Shown piece after piece: positions 16,846-26,374 of a stretch of 64,000 bases of DNA (positions are counted from its first letter, which is position 1; each line of letters starts with the position of its first letter). The translations under genes and the position numbers were made by a program. Below the pieces are notes generated by a model. The model made no database searches. It was not told the origin of the DNA and saw only the letters and a list, made by a program, of their open reading frames with translations. The stretch spans positions 1 through 64,000 of the forward strand of contig PABP01000004.1 of the NCBI GenBank assembly GCA_002699585.1, written 5' to 3'. The stretch is from Anaerolineaceae bacterium. GTDB taxonomy: Bacteria > Chloroflexota > Anaerolineae > Aggregatilineales > Phototrophicaceae.

Positions 16846-17841
16846 ATGTTAAAAGCCTTGCGGAAAGTGGCAGTGTTGGTTACAGGTCTCGTTGGTGGAT
16901 CGGTTGGTGCCTGGATACTGTATAGTCGCACAAAGATCGACCATGCGCTGCCTTTGCCCAAAGCGATTGATGCTACTCAAAGTGAATATATTGGACGCCT
17001 CACATCTCGTCGCATAAGCTACTATGCTGATGCTAGTGGTGTTGGCTCACCATTAGTTCTGATACACAGCATTAATGCAGCTGGGTCGGCTTATGAGATG
17101 AAACCGATCTTTGAACAATACCGTGGACAACGTCCTGTGTATGCGCTTGAACTACCGGGCTTTGGCTTTTCGGAACGGAGTGATAAGGTTTATTCATGGC
17201 AACTCTATACAGACAGTATTGTTGAGTTTTTGACCGATGTGGTAGGCGAACCGGCCGATGTGATTGCACTCTCACTCAGTAACGAATTTGCTGCCCGTGC
17301 TGCACACAACCATCCAGACCTGTTTCGATCTTTGACGATGATCTCACCGAGTGGTTTTACAGCGCGTGAGAATAAGGTGGCTTCGCAGCGTGCAAGTGAC
17401 GATGGCAATAGCAATAGCGCATATAGTGTCTTGGCGAATCCCCTGTGGAGTCAAGCGTTTTTTGATTTGCTTGCGACCCGCTTTAGTATAAAGTATTTTC
17501 TCCAGCAGAGTTTTGAAGGTGAACCGGACGAGGGGTTGATGGCATATGGTTTTGCGACAACACATCAGCCTGGTGCGCGCTATGCCCCACTATATTTTGT
17601 AAGTGGTCAGCTTTTTAGCCCCGATATTCTCCAATCTGTCTACAAATACCTCTCTATTCCTGTCCTCGTTATCTATGATCGTGATAACTTTGTGCGCTTC
17701 GATGCGTTATCTGAGGTAGTCGGCAAGTATGACAATTGGCAGTCTGCTCGTATCGTACCGACAATGGGCTTACCGCATTTTGAAAAGTTAAGTGAGGTAC
17801 GTAGAGTGCTAGACAGTTTCTGGGAGAAGCTGTCAATATAG
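16846..17841 (+). CDS. Membrane-anchored alpha/beta-hydrolase, 331 aa
   Basis: An N-terminal hydrophobic helix (about residues 7-26) would anchor the protein in the membrane. The hydrolase core shows the oxyanion strand PLVLIHSINAAGS, LELPGFGFSER, a nucleophile elbow at VIALSLSNEF (Ser143), the acid in VIYDRDNF (Asp278 or Asp280) and the base in GLPHFEK (His311). The elbow reads A-L-S-L-S instead of G-x-S-x-G, so both glycines are replaced, which is unusual but tolerated in some members. Substrate unknown. It is the only intact plus-strand gene between repeats C and D. Confidence 0.8.
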   Translation: MLKALRKVAVLVTGLVGGSVGAWILYSRTKIDHALPLPKAIDATQSEYIGRLTSRRISYYADASGVGSPLVLIHSINAAGSAYEMKPIFEQYRGQRPVYALELPGFGFSERSDKVYSWQLYTDSIVEFLTDVVGEPADVIALSLSNEFAARAAHNHPDLFRSLTMISPSGFTARENKVASQRASDDGNSNSAYSVLANPLWSQAFFDLLATRFSIKYFLQQSFEGEPDEGLMAYGFATTHQPGARYAPLYFVSGQLFSPDILQSVYKYLSIPVLVIYDRDNFVRFDALSEVVGKYDNWQSARIVPTMGLPHFEKLSEVRRVLDSFWEKLSI

Positions 17842-17900
17842 TTATCTTCCTGAAACAAGGCTTAATGCTCGTCTTTCAAGACGGGTCTGTGTACGGCAAG

Positions 17901-17928
17901 AAAGGACACCCGAACTTGGATGTCCTTT
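17901..17928. terminator. Hairpin between convergent genes
   Basis: The 8-bp stem AAAGGACA/TGTCCTTT has a 12-base loop. It lies downstream of the alpha/beta-hydrolase gene (plus) and of the truncated PAP2 gene (minus). Without a long T-run its terminator role is uncertain. Confidence 0.4.
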
Positions 17929-17979
17929 GCCAGGAGGACGTAACGAAGGGCAACAACGTCACGTCACAAGGGGGATTGC

Positions 17980-18280
17980 CTAGAAGTCAGCGATAATGTC
18001 TGCGAAGGGTTCTAATATACTGTCTGAGATGGCTTTCCCCATGTCGTTAACCACCTCAATATCACTGCGGAAATGAATGCCACCCCACATGCGAGATAAG
18101 CCAACCGTATCGGCTAAATTCAGCAAATCGTCGGTTTCAGATGGGAAGAATGCGGCCATCGTCGCTAGCGTTGCGGTCGTTCCAACGGAATGTGCTGCTG
18201 GGTAACTCGGATGATTGGGTGCTGGGAATAACGCGACAAACTCTGGGTCATATTGGAAGGGCCGGATGCCGTTCTCGCGT
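17980..18280 (-). pseudogene. PAP2/vanadium-haloperoxidase-type phosphatase, C-terminal fragment
   Basis: Read on the minus strand, the frame gives NGIRPFQYDPEFVALFPAPN, then HPSYPAAHSVGTTATLATMA, then SRMWGGIHFRSDIEVVNDMG, and stops at 17982-17980. PxxNHPSYPAAHS and the GGIHFRSD histidine motif are the active-site signatures of bacterial vanadium-dependent haloperoxidases and PAP2 phosphatases. The N-terminal two thirds are missing: the frame runs at about 18270-18285 into a histidine-kinase fragment on the opposite strand. It looks like a recombination or deletion junction. Confidence 0.8.
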
Positions 18281-18424
18281 TTGATGGAGAGAAAAGTAGA
18301 AGGTCATGGTTTAGGGCTTGCAATTGTTCGTCAAGTAGCCAGAAAGCTTGGTGGTGACGCGTTTGTGAGTAGCCGTCCGGGCCAGGGTAGTACGTTTAGT
18401 TTTACCTTGTTGCTAACACCTTAA
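18269..18424 (+). pseudogene. Histidine kinase, C-terminal ATPase fragment
   Basis: The frame gives RLMERKVEGHGLGLAIVRQV, then ARKLGGDAFVSSRPGQGSTF and SFTLLL before the stop. This is the G2 box and last strand of a HATPase_c domain. Everything upstream of the G2 box is missing and is replaced by the PAP2 fragment on the other strand. It cannot be a functional kinase. The stretch 18425-18623 that follows has no supported gene. Confidence 0.8.
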
Positions 18425-18623
18425 TAAGCAAATTATATTGCATATGAAGGACTCATTACCTGTTTACGTTTTTGACGGCTCTATATTCGAGTACTGATGA
18501 AAGGGTATGGCGTGACTAAGGTGACGGTTTATCGTTATCTGGGTAACTGAGAGTGATATGCTTTGTGTTATCCAACTCTTTGGGCTCGAATGACCCTTAA
18601 AAGGGTTACCTAACCTCTTAATG

Positions 18624-19754
18624 TCAGCCTGATGCTCCAACTTTGCTTACTGGGAAATTGACTCTTACTGTTGTGCCTGCACCAACTTGACTTTCCAAAT
18701 CTAATGAACCTCCCAGCAGATCAAGCGCTTGCTGGACGATTGATAATCCCAACCCTGTACCAGAGACTTTTGTGACGTTCGAACCTCGCTGAAAAGAACT
18801 AACAACACGCTGCTGGTCTTCTTCAAGAATACCTATACCCTGATCCTGAATGGTAAGCATGTATTGGCTGTCTACATTATCCAATGTTATGTGTACTCGG
18901 CTGCCCGGTGGTGAGTACTTAATGGCATTTGAGATAAGATTAGCTGAAATTTGACGTAGTAAGCGGGGATCTGTCATGACACGATCAGTAAGACAGCTTT
19001 CATAAAGTAATTCGTGTGCCTCACTGTCAGCCGCTCGAAATTCTTCCACGATGCGCCCCACAAACTGTCCAATCTCCAGTGGCTCAGGTTTGACTGTAAG
19101 TCTGTCAGCGTCTGCCTGAGCAAGAAAGAGCATGTCATCTAGCATCTGAATAAGCTGGCGTGCTGATGATTCGACATTATCTAAATGTTGTAGGCGGCGC
19201 TGCTCATCCATCCGGTCAGCGTAATTACGAAGCAGTTCAATAGACGAGATAATGGTCGCCATTGGGTTCCGAAAGTCATGTACAAACATAGCAACCATCT
19301 GGGCTTTTAGGGTACGCTGCTCATGTTCGTGCTCTAATCTCTGCCGCAAGGACTCTAATTCGATATCCTTTTCGCGTTTTTCGGCAGCTCTCTTGTCGAG
19401 GCGTGCCTCTACAGCCTGAATAAGTTCGTGGTTGGTGTACGGCTTGGTAATATAGTCATCTGCACCCAGGTTCATTCCCTGCCGGATATCATCATGAGTG
19501 ACCCTGGCAGTTGTGAAGATGAATGGCGTCCCCTGCGTCAGTGAATTGGCCCGAATATCTTGTAGCACACCATAGCCATCCAGACCTGGCATCATGATAT
19601 CGCATATGATTAGATCGGGAAGGTGACGAACAGCAGCGTTGACGCCCTCCAGGCCATCAGCGGCAGTTACAACTTCGTATCCTTCAAGAGTTAGCCATTC
19701 AGAGACCTCGTTGAGAAGTGCTTGTTCATCTTCTATAACTAGTATCTTGGCCAT
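18624..19754 (-). CDS. REC domain - histidine kinase fusion, 376 aa
   Basis: Residues 1-120 are a receiver domain (ILVIEDE, phospho-acceptor Asp52 in CDIMMPGLDGYG, and Lys104 in ITKPY). A coiled coil (about 125-155) leads to a dimerisation/phospho-acceptor domain with His159 in FVHDFRNP, then a HATPase_c domain (NLISNAIKYS, DQGIGI, GTGLGLSIV). The ATG at 19754 has AAGGAA upstream and follows the giant kinase by 4 bases; the frame is open to 19778. Input arrives at the receiver, so this protein can relay phosphate from the two upstream kinases. There is no DNA-binding output domain. Confidence 0.9.
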   Translation of the reverse strand: MAKILVIEDEQALLNEVSEWLTLEGYEVVTAADGLEGVNAAVRHLPDLIICDIMMPGLDGYGVLQDIRANSLTQGTPFIFTTARVTHDDIRQGMNLGADDYITKPYTNHELIQAVEARLDKRAAEKREKDIELESLRQRLEHEHEQRTLKAQMVAMFVHDFRNPMATIISSIELLRNYADRMDEQRRLQHLDNVESSARQLIQMLDDMLFLAQADADRLTVKPEPLEIGQFVGRIVEEFRAADSEAHELLYESCLTDRVMTDPRLLRQISANLISNAIKYSPPGSRVHITLDNVDSQYMLTIQDQGIGILEEDQQRVVSSFQRGSNVTKVSGTGLGLSIVQQALDLLGGSLDLESQVGAGTTVRVNFPVSKVGASG

Positions 19755-19758
19755 AGTC

Positions 19759-22700
19759 TTAATTTCCTTGTTGGGCAAGCGGTATTCGCACCGTAACTTT
19801 GGTGCCTACATCTATCTCGCTGTCGACATGAATCGTACCACCATGCAGATCCACTGATTCCTTAACAATAGTCATGCCCAGACCCGTTCCGTGAATGGTT
19901 CCCACGTTGGCTGCCCGGTGGAATGGTTCAAACAAATGCTTCAGGTCACTTTCCGGTATGCCCATCCCTTGATCCTGCACACGGAGGACAAAGGCTCCAT
20001 CGTCATATTCCAGGCGGACGGTGATGCTCTGGTCTTCCAACGAGTACTTGATAGCATTTGAAAGCAGATTGCTTATGAGTTGTCGGATTAATTTCTGATC
20101 CACCTGCGCTATGGGCAGACGTCCTTCACATACATATTGTATGTTGTGAGTGAAATTTGGTTGATTAATGTACTCGTCGATAACATCATGGCACAATATA
20201 TCCAGATTAACTGATTCTGGGTTGAACAGCGTACGTCGCGCTTGCAACTGCGCGAGTTTAAGCACGTCATCCATGATGTCTTTGAGATAGTCTACCTGGA
20301 TGCCAATACTGTCCAATTTTTGCTCTATTTGGTCGTCCGTAAGCCGTTGCCGATAAATGCTCAATGTGTCCGTGATTGCCCTGATAGTTGCTAGCGGTGT
20401 ACGAAATTCATGTGAGGCCATTGAGACAAAACTCGACTTGAGTTCGTTGAGTTCCCTCTCTTTTTCTACGGCAGCACGCAGCGATTCTTCGATCTGTTTG
20501 CGCTGGGTGATGTCATGAATAATGCACACATAGCTCCCATCTTCGATGAACCCAATCGTCAACTCTATTGGAAAAGATGTGCCATCTTTATTCTGCGCTT
20601 CGACATCCATAGACAGGCTGCCCACAGTTGCTCTGGCTTCAGAAATTGTCTGAATAACATCATTACTGTCAGCAAGAAGCGAAACAGGTGAAATATCGAC
20701 AAATTCACCCTGTTCGTAACCAAACATCACCTCAAAAGCTGGATTGGCTTGTTCAATGTTCAAATCAGCATCGAGCAGCAAAATAGGATCCACACTGTTG
20801 TTTAGGATGGCTTCAACACGTTCCTTGGCTTCCTGCAACTGCTGAGTGCGCTCAGCCACCCTCCGTTCGAGAGTATCGTGGGCCGCCTGAAGTGCGGAAG
20901 TCGCCTCCATAGATTCCATCCTATGGCCAAGCCTGCGCGACAACTCGTTAACGAGCAAAACTTCCTCTTTCAGGAAAGGTCCTTCAAACTGCTGTGGTCG
21001 CTCTTCTAAATAGTAGACTTCGAGCAGGCCAAGCTGAACGTCGTAAACAATTATGGGGCTAGTTAGGTGCCAGCTTGTCTCTCGGAAATGCTCGGAGCTA
21101 TAGCTCTTGTCGTCAACAGTCAGGCGAGCGCAAGCAATATCAGGATATTGCATACCCGTTGGGATCAGGTTCGCCGTTTCCTGGAACAGGGCCTCCCGCG
21201 TAATGCTGCGCTGTTCTAGGAGCTTGGAATGCTCATACAAGCAACCCAATTCTTTCACGCGTTCGTTAAGTTGATTCTTCTGCTCCTCCAACCGCTGAGC
21301 TGCCAAGACCTTATCTGTAATATTCATGTGTGCCAACACCACACGCCTGGGCGCAGATTCCGGGAAGGGTGTTACGTGCATGCTAAACCAACGCTCTTCA
21401 TCAGGGCTATGGCAAGGGTAGTCTAAATAGAATGCGTCTCGCGATCCATCAATTACTGCACGAATGCCATCGGCTGCAGGCGTCGCTTCTTCAGAATTAG
21501 CACTTATCGCAGTATCACAGATCGTAAGATAGTTTGTGCCAACGTAGTGTGCCGATGCCGGAGAGCCATTCTCTTCTGCAAATTTCACCCAGGATTCATT
21601 GACATTGATAATCGTGCCATCCGAAGCCAATACCGCTGTGTGGGCGGAGAAGGCATCCAGCGTTGTTTGAAGAAAGACACGCATGTCTTCTACAATATTC
21701 ACTTGAGCACGTAGCGCTTGTTCGGCCTGCTGACGCTGATCTTGCTCTTCTGCAAATGCCATTGCAAAAGAAATATCGCCAGCCATTTCATCCAATAGCA
21801 TGACTTCTTGTTGATTGAAGAACTTCGGCTGGTCCGAGTAGAGACCAAACAAGCCGCGCGTCTCGCCTGCTACCACGAGCGGAAAGGCTGCCAATGAGCG
21901 ATAGCCCAAGGCTAAAGCTTTCTTGGCCCATGGGACATCGAGCATATCCCGCTCAATATCGTTTACAACAACGCGGTCGCCATCTATAAGCGCCTGGTTG
22001 CACGGATTTGTATTCTCGGATTCGCTCGAAATCAGTCGTTGTAACATTTCAAGATAGTCACCAAAATGCCCGGCTTTGGCGATTGGTTTTACGTCTCCCG
22101 TTTCGACATTGAGCATACCAATCCACGCCATGCGAAAGCCGCCATCGTCGATTGCAATCCGACAGGCTTCATCAAATAAATTCGACGTATCGCGAACGCG
22201 GACAATCGTCTGGTTAACATTGCTCAGCAGGGTCAACGTTCTGTTTAGCTTGCGTAGATCCTCTTCAGCCTGCTTGCGTTCAGTGATGTCCTGTACAATC
22301 CCTGTTAGCATTATTGGATTGTCTGCTTTGTCTCTGATGACCTCACCTGCCTCAGCCCAGATCCAGCGCTCTGTTCCATCTGACAGGACAATACGATATT
22401 CCAGCGGAATGATGGGTTTATTTTTTGCAACCGAAGCGTTCGAATGTTCAACTGCGGCCCGATCATCAGGATGAATGACTCTTTCAATTAAATCATTTAA
22501 ATCACCACTGAAGGCTTCCTTTTCGATGCCAAAGATACGATACATCTCATCGGACGCTTCCAGACGATTGGTTACAATATGCCATGTCCAATTGCCTACA
22601 CGGGCAACTCGCTGTGCCTTTTTCAGTGCGGATTCCGAACGTCGAATGGTTTCCTCTGCTTTTTTACGCTCAGTGATGTCCATAGAGACACCGATAATCC

Positions 22701-24240
22701 CTATCTGCGTTCCCTCAGCATCCACAACGGGGCTGTTAGAGATCAGTGCGGGAAAGGTCGTACCGTCTTTGCGCTGAACCGTGAACTCGCCATTCCATGT
22801 TTTGCCGGACTGCAAGCTTTCTACGATCTCATTGGCCTGCTGGCGGGATGTATTGGATGGTGTTAATTCCAGGATACTACGGCCTATGGCTTCCTCTGTG
22901 GACCAGCCATAGAGATTTTCAGCAAATCTATTCCAGTAGGTAACATTAGCATTCATATCGGTGGCAATGACCGCCTGCCCGACCATGTCCAGCAACTGCG
23001 CCTGAAAACGATTCATGTCTTCAGCATGTCGACGCTCAGTAATGTCCATCCCATAAATGTTGGTGTAGCCCATGTCTGATATGGGGACGAACTGAAGGGA
23101 CCAGAACCTATCACCGTACTGAAAATCCATTTGCTCAATTGATCCACTAGCAGAGGTATCTGCCAGGAAAGTGAGCCATTCTGCTGGCGCAAGGTCACCG
23201 ACCGAGACATCTAATTCCATCAAAAGCGCTTGACCAGACGAGTTGGCGTAGAGGATTGTCCCATCACCAGACAATCGCAAGATGGGCTGTGGGTTTTCCA
23301 AAGGGAACTTCGCTAGACTATTGATCTCTGCCTGAGCCTTTTTGCGCTCAGTAATATCCGTAAATGATGCAACGACGCCCAACAGATCGTCGTTTTCCGC
23401 GTCGTGCAGGGGTTGTGAGTTGATAATCAACCACCTTATTGTTTTGTCGGGCGTGTTCACGCCCATGACAACATCGGATACGGGGTCACCCGTCTTTAAT
23501 GTCACCGATACAGGGTGCGTATCGCTAGGGAACGGGGAGCCATCTTCGTGTATCGCCTGCCAGTTAGGATCATATGCAGTCCGACCCATGATTTGATCAG
23601 CCGGCAGTCCCAGAATACGCTCTGCAGCCGGGTTGCAAGTCTGAAAAACACCTTTGCTGTCTAGAAGAATAATGCCCTCATGCAAAGCCGTAACGACTGT
23701 ACGGTAACGTGCTTCACTTTGTCTTAGTTCGTTTTCCTTGCGATTTTTCTCAGTAAGATCCGTCAAGATTAAGCAGATCAACTGGGACTCATCTACGCTG
23801 AATGGACTAGCAGATATATACAGTGGAATGACACGACCGTCTCGATTTTGACACTCAAATTCTCCATGACAACCATTTTCAGAAAGTGCCCTGTGGAGCA
23901 AGCTAAGAAACTGTTTACGCTGGTCGGGAACGATATATTTGTCGATTTCCTGCGAAGCAAGTTGATCTAGAGGTTCTTCTAGAATTCTAGCAAGATAGGG
24001 ATTGCTATAGAGGATTGTGCCATCAGGGGTGATAGTAGCAGCGCCCTCCTGCATCTTTTCGACCAACAATCGATATGGATGGTCAGCACTCTCTAGTGTG
24101 TAGATTTGATTTCCCTGAGAGGTAGCGACAACTAAAGCATCCACTGCGCCGCTACGAATCGCATGCAGGGTATCCTCAGCCTCACTCAGCCGCTGCCGTA
24201 GCTCTTGGTTTTCCTGTAGAAGTTGATCGTACGAGGACAT
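19759..24240 (-). CDS. Multi-PAS/GAF sensor histidine kinase, 1493 aa
   Basis: No transmembrane segment is seen, so the kinase is probably cytoplasmic. From the N-terminus: coiled coil 1-40, PAS 55-165, PAS 177-303, PAS 310-405, PAS 413-530, PAS 535-660 (RVGNWTWHI type), GAF 668-835, PAS 856-985, a GAF-like region 1000-1110, coiled coil, PAS 1141-1250, HisKA with His1277 in MASHEFRTPLATIRA, and HATPase_c (NLLSNAIKYS, DQGMGI, GTGLGMTIV). D-I-T-E-R-K linkers end most PAS units. The ATG at 24240 is preferred to a TTG three bases earlier. The first 175 residues closely resemble those of the next kinase upstream. Confidence 0.9.
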   Translation of the reverse strand: MSSYDQLLQENQELRQRLSEAEDTLHAIRSGAVDALVVATSQGNQIYTLESADHPYRLLVEKMQEGAATITPDGTILYSNPYLARILEEPLDQLASQEIDKYIVPDQRKQFLSLLHRALSENGCHGEFECQNRDGRVIPLYISASPFSVDESQLICLILTDLTEKNRKENELRQSEARYRTVVTALHEGIILLDSKGVFQTCNPAAERILGLPADQIMGRTAYDPNWQAIHEDGSPFPSDTHPVSVTLKTGDPVSDVVMGVNTPDKTIRWLIINSQPLHDAENDDLLGVVASFTDITERKKAQAEINSLAKFPLENPQPILRLSGDGTILYANSSGQALLMELDVSVGDLAPAEWLTFLADTSASGSIEQMDFQYGDRFWSLQFVPISDMGYTNIYGMDITERRHAEDMNRFQAQLLDMVGQAVIATDMNANVTYWNRFAENLYGWSTEEAIGRSILELTPSNTSRQQANEIVESLQSGKTWNGEFTVQRKDGTTFPALISNSPVVDAEGTQIGIIGVSMDITERKKAEETIRRSESALKKAQRVARVGNWTWHIVTNRLEASDEMYRIFGIEKEAFSGDLNDLIERVIHPDDRAAVEHSNASVAKNKPIIPLEYRIVLSDGTERWIWAEAGEVIRDKADNPIMLTGIVQDITERKQAEEDLRKLNRTLTLLSNVNQTIVRVRDTSNLFDEACRIAIDDGGFRMAWIGMLNVETGDVKPIAKAGHFGDYLEMLQRLISSESENTNPCNQALIDGDRVVVNDIERDMLDVPWAKKALALGYRSLAAFPLVVAGETRGLFGLYSDQPKFFNQQEVMLLDEMAGDISFAMAFAEEQDQRQQAEQALRAQVNIVEDMRVFLQTTLDAFSAHTAVLASDGTIINVNESWVKFAEENGSPASAHYVGTNYLTICDTAISANSEEATPAADGIRAVIDGSRDAFYLDYPCHSPDEERWFSMHVTPFPESAPRRVVLAHMNITDKVLAAQRLEEQKNQLNERVKELGCLYEHSKLLEQRSITREALFQETANLIPTGMQYPDIACARLTVDDKSYSSEHFRETSWHLTSPIIVYDVQLGLLEVYYLEERPQQFEGPFLKEEVLLVNELSRRLGHRMESMEATSALQAAHDTLERRVAERTQQLQEAKERVEAILNNSVDPILLLDADLNIEQANPAFEVMFGYEQGEFVDISPVSLLADSNDVIQTISEARATVGSLSMDVEAQNKDGTSFPIELTIGFIEDGSYVCIIHDITQRKQIEESLRAAVEKERELNELKSSFVSMASHEFRTPLATIRAITDTLSIYRQRLTDDQIEQKLDSIGIQVDYLKDIMDDVLKLAQLQARRTLFNPESVNLDILCHDVIDEYINQPNFTHNIQYVCEGRLPIAQVDQKLIRQLISNLLSNAIKYSLEDQSITVRLEYDDGAFVLRVQDQGMGIPESDLKHLFEPFHRAANVGTIHGTGLGMTIVKESVDLHGGTIHVDSEIDVGTKVTVRIPLAQQGN

Positions 24241-24308
24241 CAATCTAGCCTGTTTTTAATTTACATTATATTATTTTTAGTTTGTTAATATTCTAAAATT
24301 TTATTGTA

Positions 24309-25538
24309 TTAACTTTCGATAGGGAGGCGAATCCTAAGAATTGTTTCTACATTTGGCACACTATCAATTTCGATTGAACCATGATGTAGTTCAACAATAC
24401 GCTTCACAATTGCTAATCCCAGCCCTGCGCCACCTGTCATACTGCGCGCCTCATCCACTTTGAAAAATCGTTCAAAAACGTGTTGCAACTTTTCCGAGCT
24501 GATACCAGGACCGCTATTCGCGACTTCAATCAGGATGTGGTGGTCTTCCATAATTGCCGAGCGAACTTGAACTTCTCCGTCAGGGGGCGTAAAGCGAATG
24601 GCATTCTGAATTAACTCTACCAGCGCGCGAAAGAGCATTTCCGCATCAAATGAAATAAGTGGTGTATCTAATAATAAATCACTACCAACGGCAATACCCT
24701 TTAGCTGCGCTTCTCGTTCAACAGACAATGTAGCCTGTTGGATTACAGCATTGATCTTACCTGGGCCCAGGATCAGCTCTTTAGTACTGTCCAGTGCCGC
24801 CATCTCCTGGAACTGCTCAAGGACACGATTCAAATACAGAACTTGGCTCTCAACCTGTCGAACTTTCTCTTGTCTACGTTGCTCGTCTTCAATGTGGCCA
24901 AGATTGACAAGGCCACTGAGGATGATTGAGATGGGTGTTCTCAAATCATGTGAGGTGTTACTTACAAAATTGGCTAACAATCGGGTGCGTTGCCGCTCGA
25001 TTTCTAGTTCGATGGCCTGCTGCTCGGCCTGCTTCTGCTGGCGCAAATCAGTAATAATCAAACAGATGATGTTACTTTCATCCAGTGGAAGCAAATTGGC
25101 GCTAATAAGGACCGGGACATCTTGAGCAGATTGCTGCCGTAAATTGAACTCGCGCTCACCGCCTCTAGCAGCTAATGCTGCCTGTCGAAATGTAAGGAAC
25201 GATTCACGTTGGTCATGAACAATATATTGGTCAATGTGTTGTGAAATAAGCTGATCAGAGGGATAACCAACAGTCTCTGCAAAACGTCGATTGCAATAGA
25301 GGATAACTCCATCAGCAGATATTGTTACCGCACCCTCGAGCATTTCTTCAACCAGCAAACGATAGGGATGGTCGGCACTTTGCAGCGTGAATACCTGGGG
25401 ACCCGAAACTGATGAAACAACAAAAGCATCGACTTCACCTGCACTAATTGCCCGCAGGGTTTCCTCAGCTTCCAATAAACGAGCATGAAGTTCAGCATTC
25501 TGCTCTTCTAGTTCGGTATTTTTGTGCTGGCCTACCAT
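24309..25538 (-). CDS. PAS-domain histidine kinase, 409 aa
   Basis: A coiled coil with LLEAEETLRAISAGEVDAFV precedes one PAS domain (about 55-165). HisKA follows, with His197 in NTSHDLRTPISIIL, then HATPase_c (LIQNAIRFT, NSGPGI, GAGLGLAIV). There are no membrane helices. The N-terminal module is paralogous to that of the giant kinase downstream, suggesting that the two sense the same partner. The close linkage to two KaiB-family genes and kaiC suggests a SasA-like role reading KaiC or KaiB state, although it lacks SasA's own KaiB-like domain. Confidence 0.9.
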   Translation of the reverse strand: MVGQHKNTELEEQNAELHARLLEAEETLRAISAGEVDAFVVSSVSGPQVFTLQSADHPYRLLVEEMLEGAVTISADGVILYCNRRFAETVGYPSDQLISQHIDQYIVHDQRESFLTFRQAALAARGGEREFNLRQQSAQDVPVLISANLLPLDESNIICLIITDLRQQKQAEQQAIELEIERQRTRLLANFVSNTSHDLRTPISIILSGLVNLGHIEDEQRRQEKVRQVESQVLYLNRVLEQFQEMAALDSTKELILGPGKINAVIQQATLSVEREAQLKGIAVGSDLLLDTPLISFDAEMLFRALVELIQNAIRFTPPDGEVQVRSAIMEDHHILIEVANSGPGISSEKLQHVFERFFKVDEARSMTGGAGLGLAIVKRIVELHHGSIEIDSVPNVETILRIRLPIES

Positions 25539-25559
25539 GTATTTTACCCAAGATTAAAT

Positions 25560-25907
25560 CTAGTCAGTTGATGCTATCAGATCCAATCCCGACAGCATTT
25601 TCCCCTGATCAGTTAAATCACCTACCATTCGTCGTTGTGGCAAGGGGCGTTTTTTGATGAGAGCTGGCACGGCAACCACATGTTCGTGCTCAGCGAGCTT
25701 TGTCTGTTGATAAATGTCAATGATCTGTAGTTCGTAGCGCCCCAATAAATATTCCTCACAAATGGACCGAACTGAAGCAATCGCTTGTATGGAGCGAAGG
25801 CTGTGTCCAGCTATGTAAAGCTGCAATACATAATAATTCTCGTCGAGCTGCCCCAGGGCGTTTGCAGGTAGCCCGTTTGTGTTGTCGGTTTCCTTCTCCA
25901 CCAGCAC
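25560..25907 (-). CDS. kaiB: KaiB-family protein (second copy), 115 aa
   Basis: The core YVLQLYIAGHSLRSIQAIAS, ICEEYLLGRYELQIIDI, the cis-proline segment VVAVPALIKKRP and the final RRMVGDLT match the KaiB thioredoxin-like fold. The GTG start at 25907 lies 4 bases after the previous kaiB stop. About 20 extra N-terminal residues are polar. It follows another kaiB copy and shares the same helix and GDLS/T landmarks but is clearly divergent, so it is a paralogue rather than a recent duplicate. It probably binds the KaiC ring or a kinase. Confidence 0.9.
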   Translation of the reverse strand: MLVEKETDNTNGLPANALGQLDENYYVLQLYIAGHSLRSIQAIASVRSICEEYLLGRYELQIIDIYQQTKLAEHEHVVAVPALIKKRPLPQRRMVGDLTDQGKMLSGLDLIASTD

Positions 25908-25911
25908 CCTC

Positions 25912-26256
25912 TCACTCCACGTCTTGTTGATTGGGGCGGATCTGCAAACCGACCAGTGTCCGCTCGGTATTCGATAAATCTCCGATGATTTTCTTAATTG
26001 GCTCTGGCAGTGACCTCACAAGCGTAGGAATAGCGACAATCTGCTCTCCCTCGGCCAATTGTGGATTCTCCAGCAAGTCTATCACCTGGATTTCATAACG
26101 TTTGCCTTCAAGATACCGCTCACATATCTTTTTTAAGTTGGCAATTGCCATCAGTGATTTGGGGCTTTGTCCTGCTACATATAGACGAAGTTCCCATTTT
26201 CTCTCACTCGCACCACCTATCATCATATCTTCGTATTCATCCATAATTCTCAACAT
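25912..26256 (-). CDS. kaiB: KaiB-family protein (first copy), 114 aa
   Basis: The sequence [60 protein letters not shown] and DLS matches KaiB over its whole length. KaiB is a fold-switching partner that binds the KaiC CI ring. The gene lies 118 bases downstream of kaiC. An alternative in-frame ATG at 26244 would remove four residues; the ribosome site does not clearly decide. No kaiA is present in the window. Confidence 0.92.
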   Translation of the reverse strand: MLRIMDEYEDMMIGGASERKWELRLYVAGQSPKSLMAIANLKKICERYLEGKRYEIQVIDLLENPQLAEGEQIVAIPTLVRSLPEPIKKIIGDLSNTERTLVGLQIRPNQQDVE

Positions 26257-26374
26257 TCTTTAACTTATTGATCAATGATTCTCGGTCAGCATGCGGTCCC
26301 TGCCGCTCCGATACTCTCGCAACAGAGTCAGTTTGTGCTGATACGGTCAAAATGTTGCGATTACCTCTCTAAGC

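Noticed and set aside
18482-18550. Possible serine-recombinase remnant (GVTKVTVYRYLGN before a stop)
   Set aside because: The 14-residue match to a resolvase helix-turn-helix tail is suggestive, but the frame is very short, has a stop just upstream and no catalytic domain.
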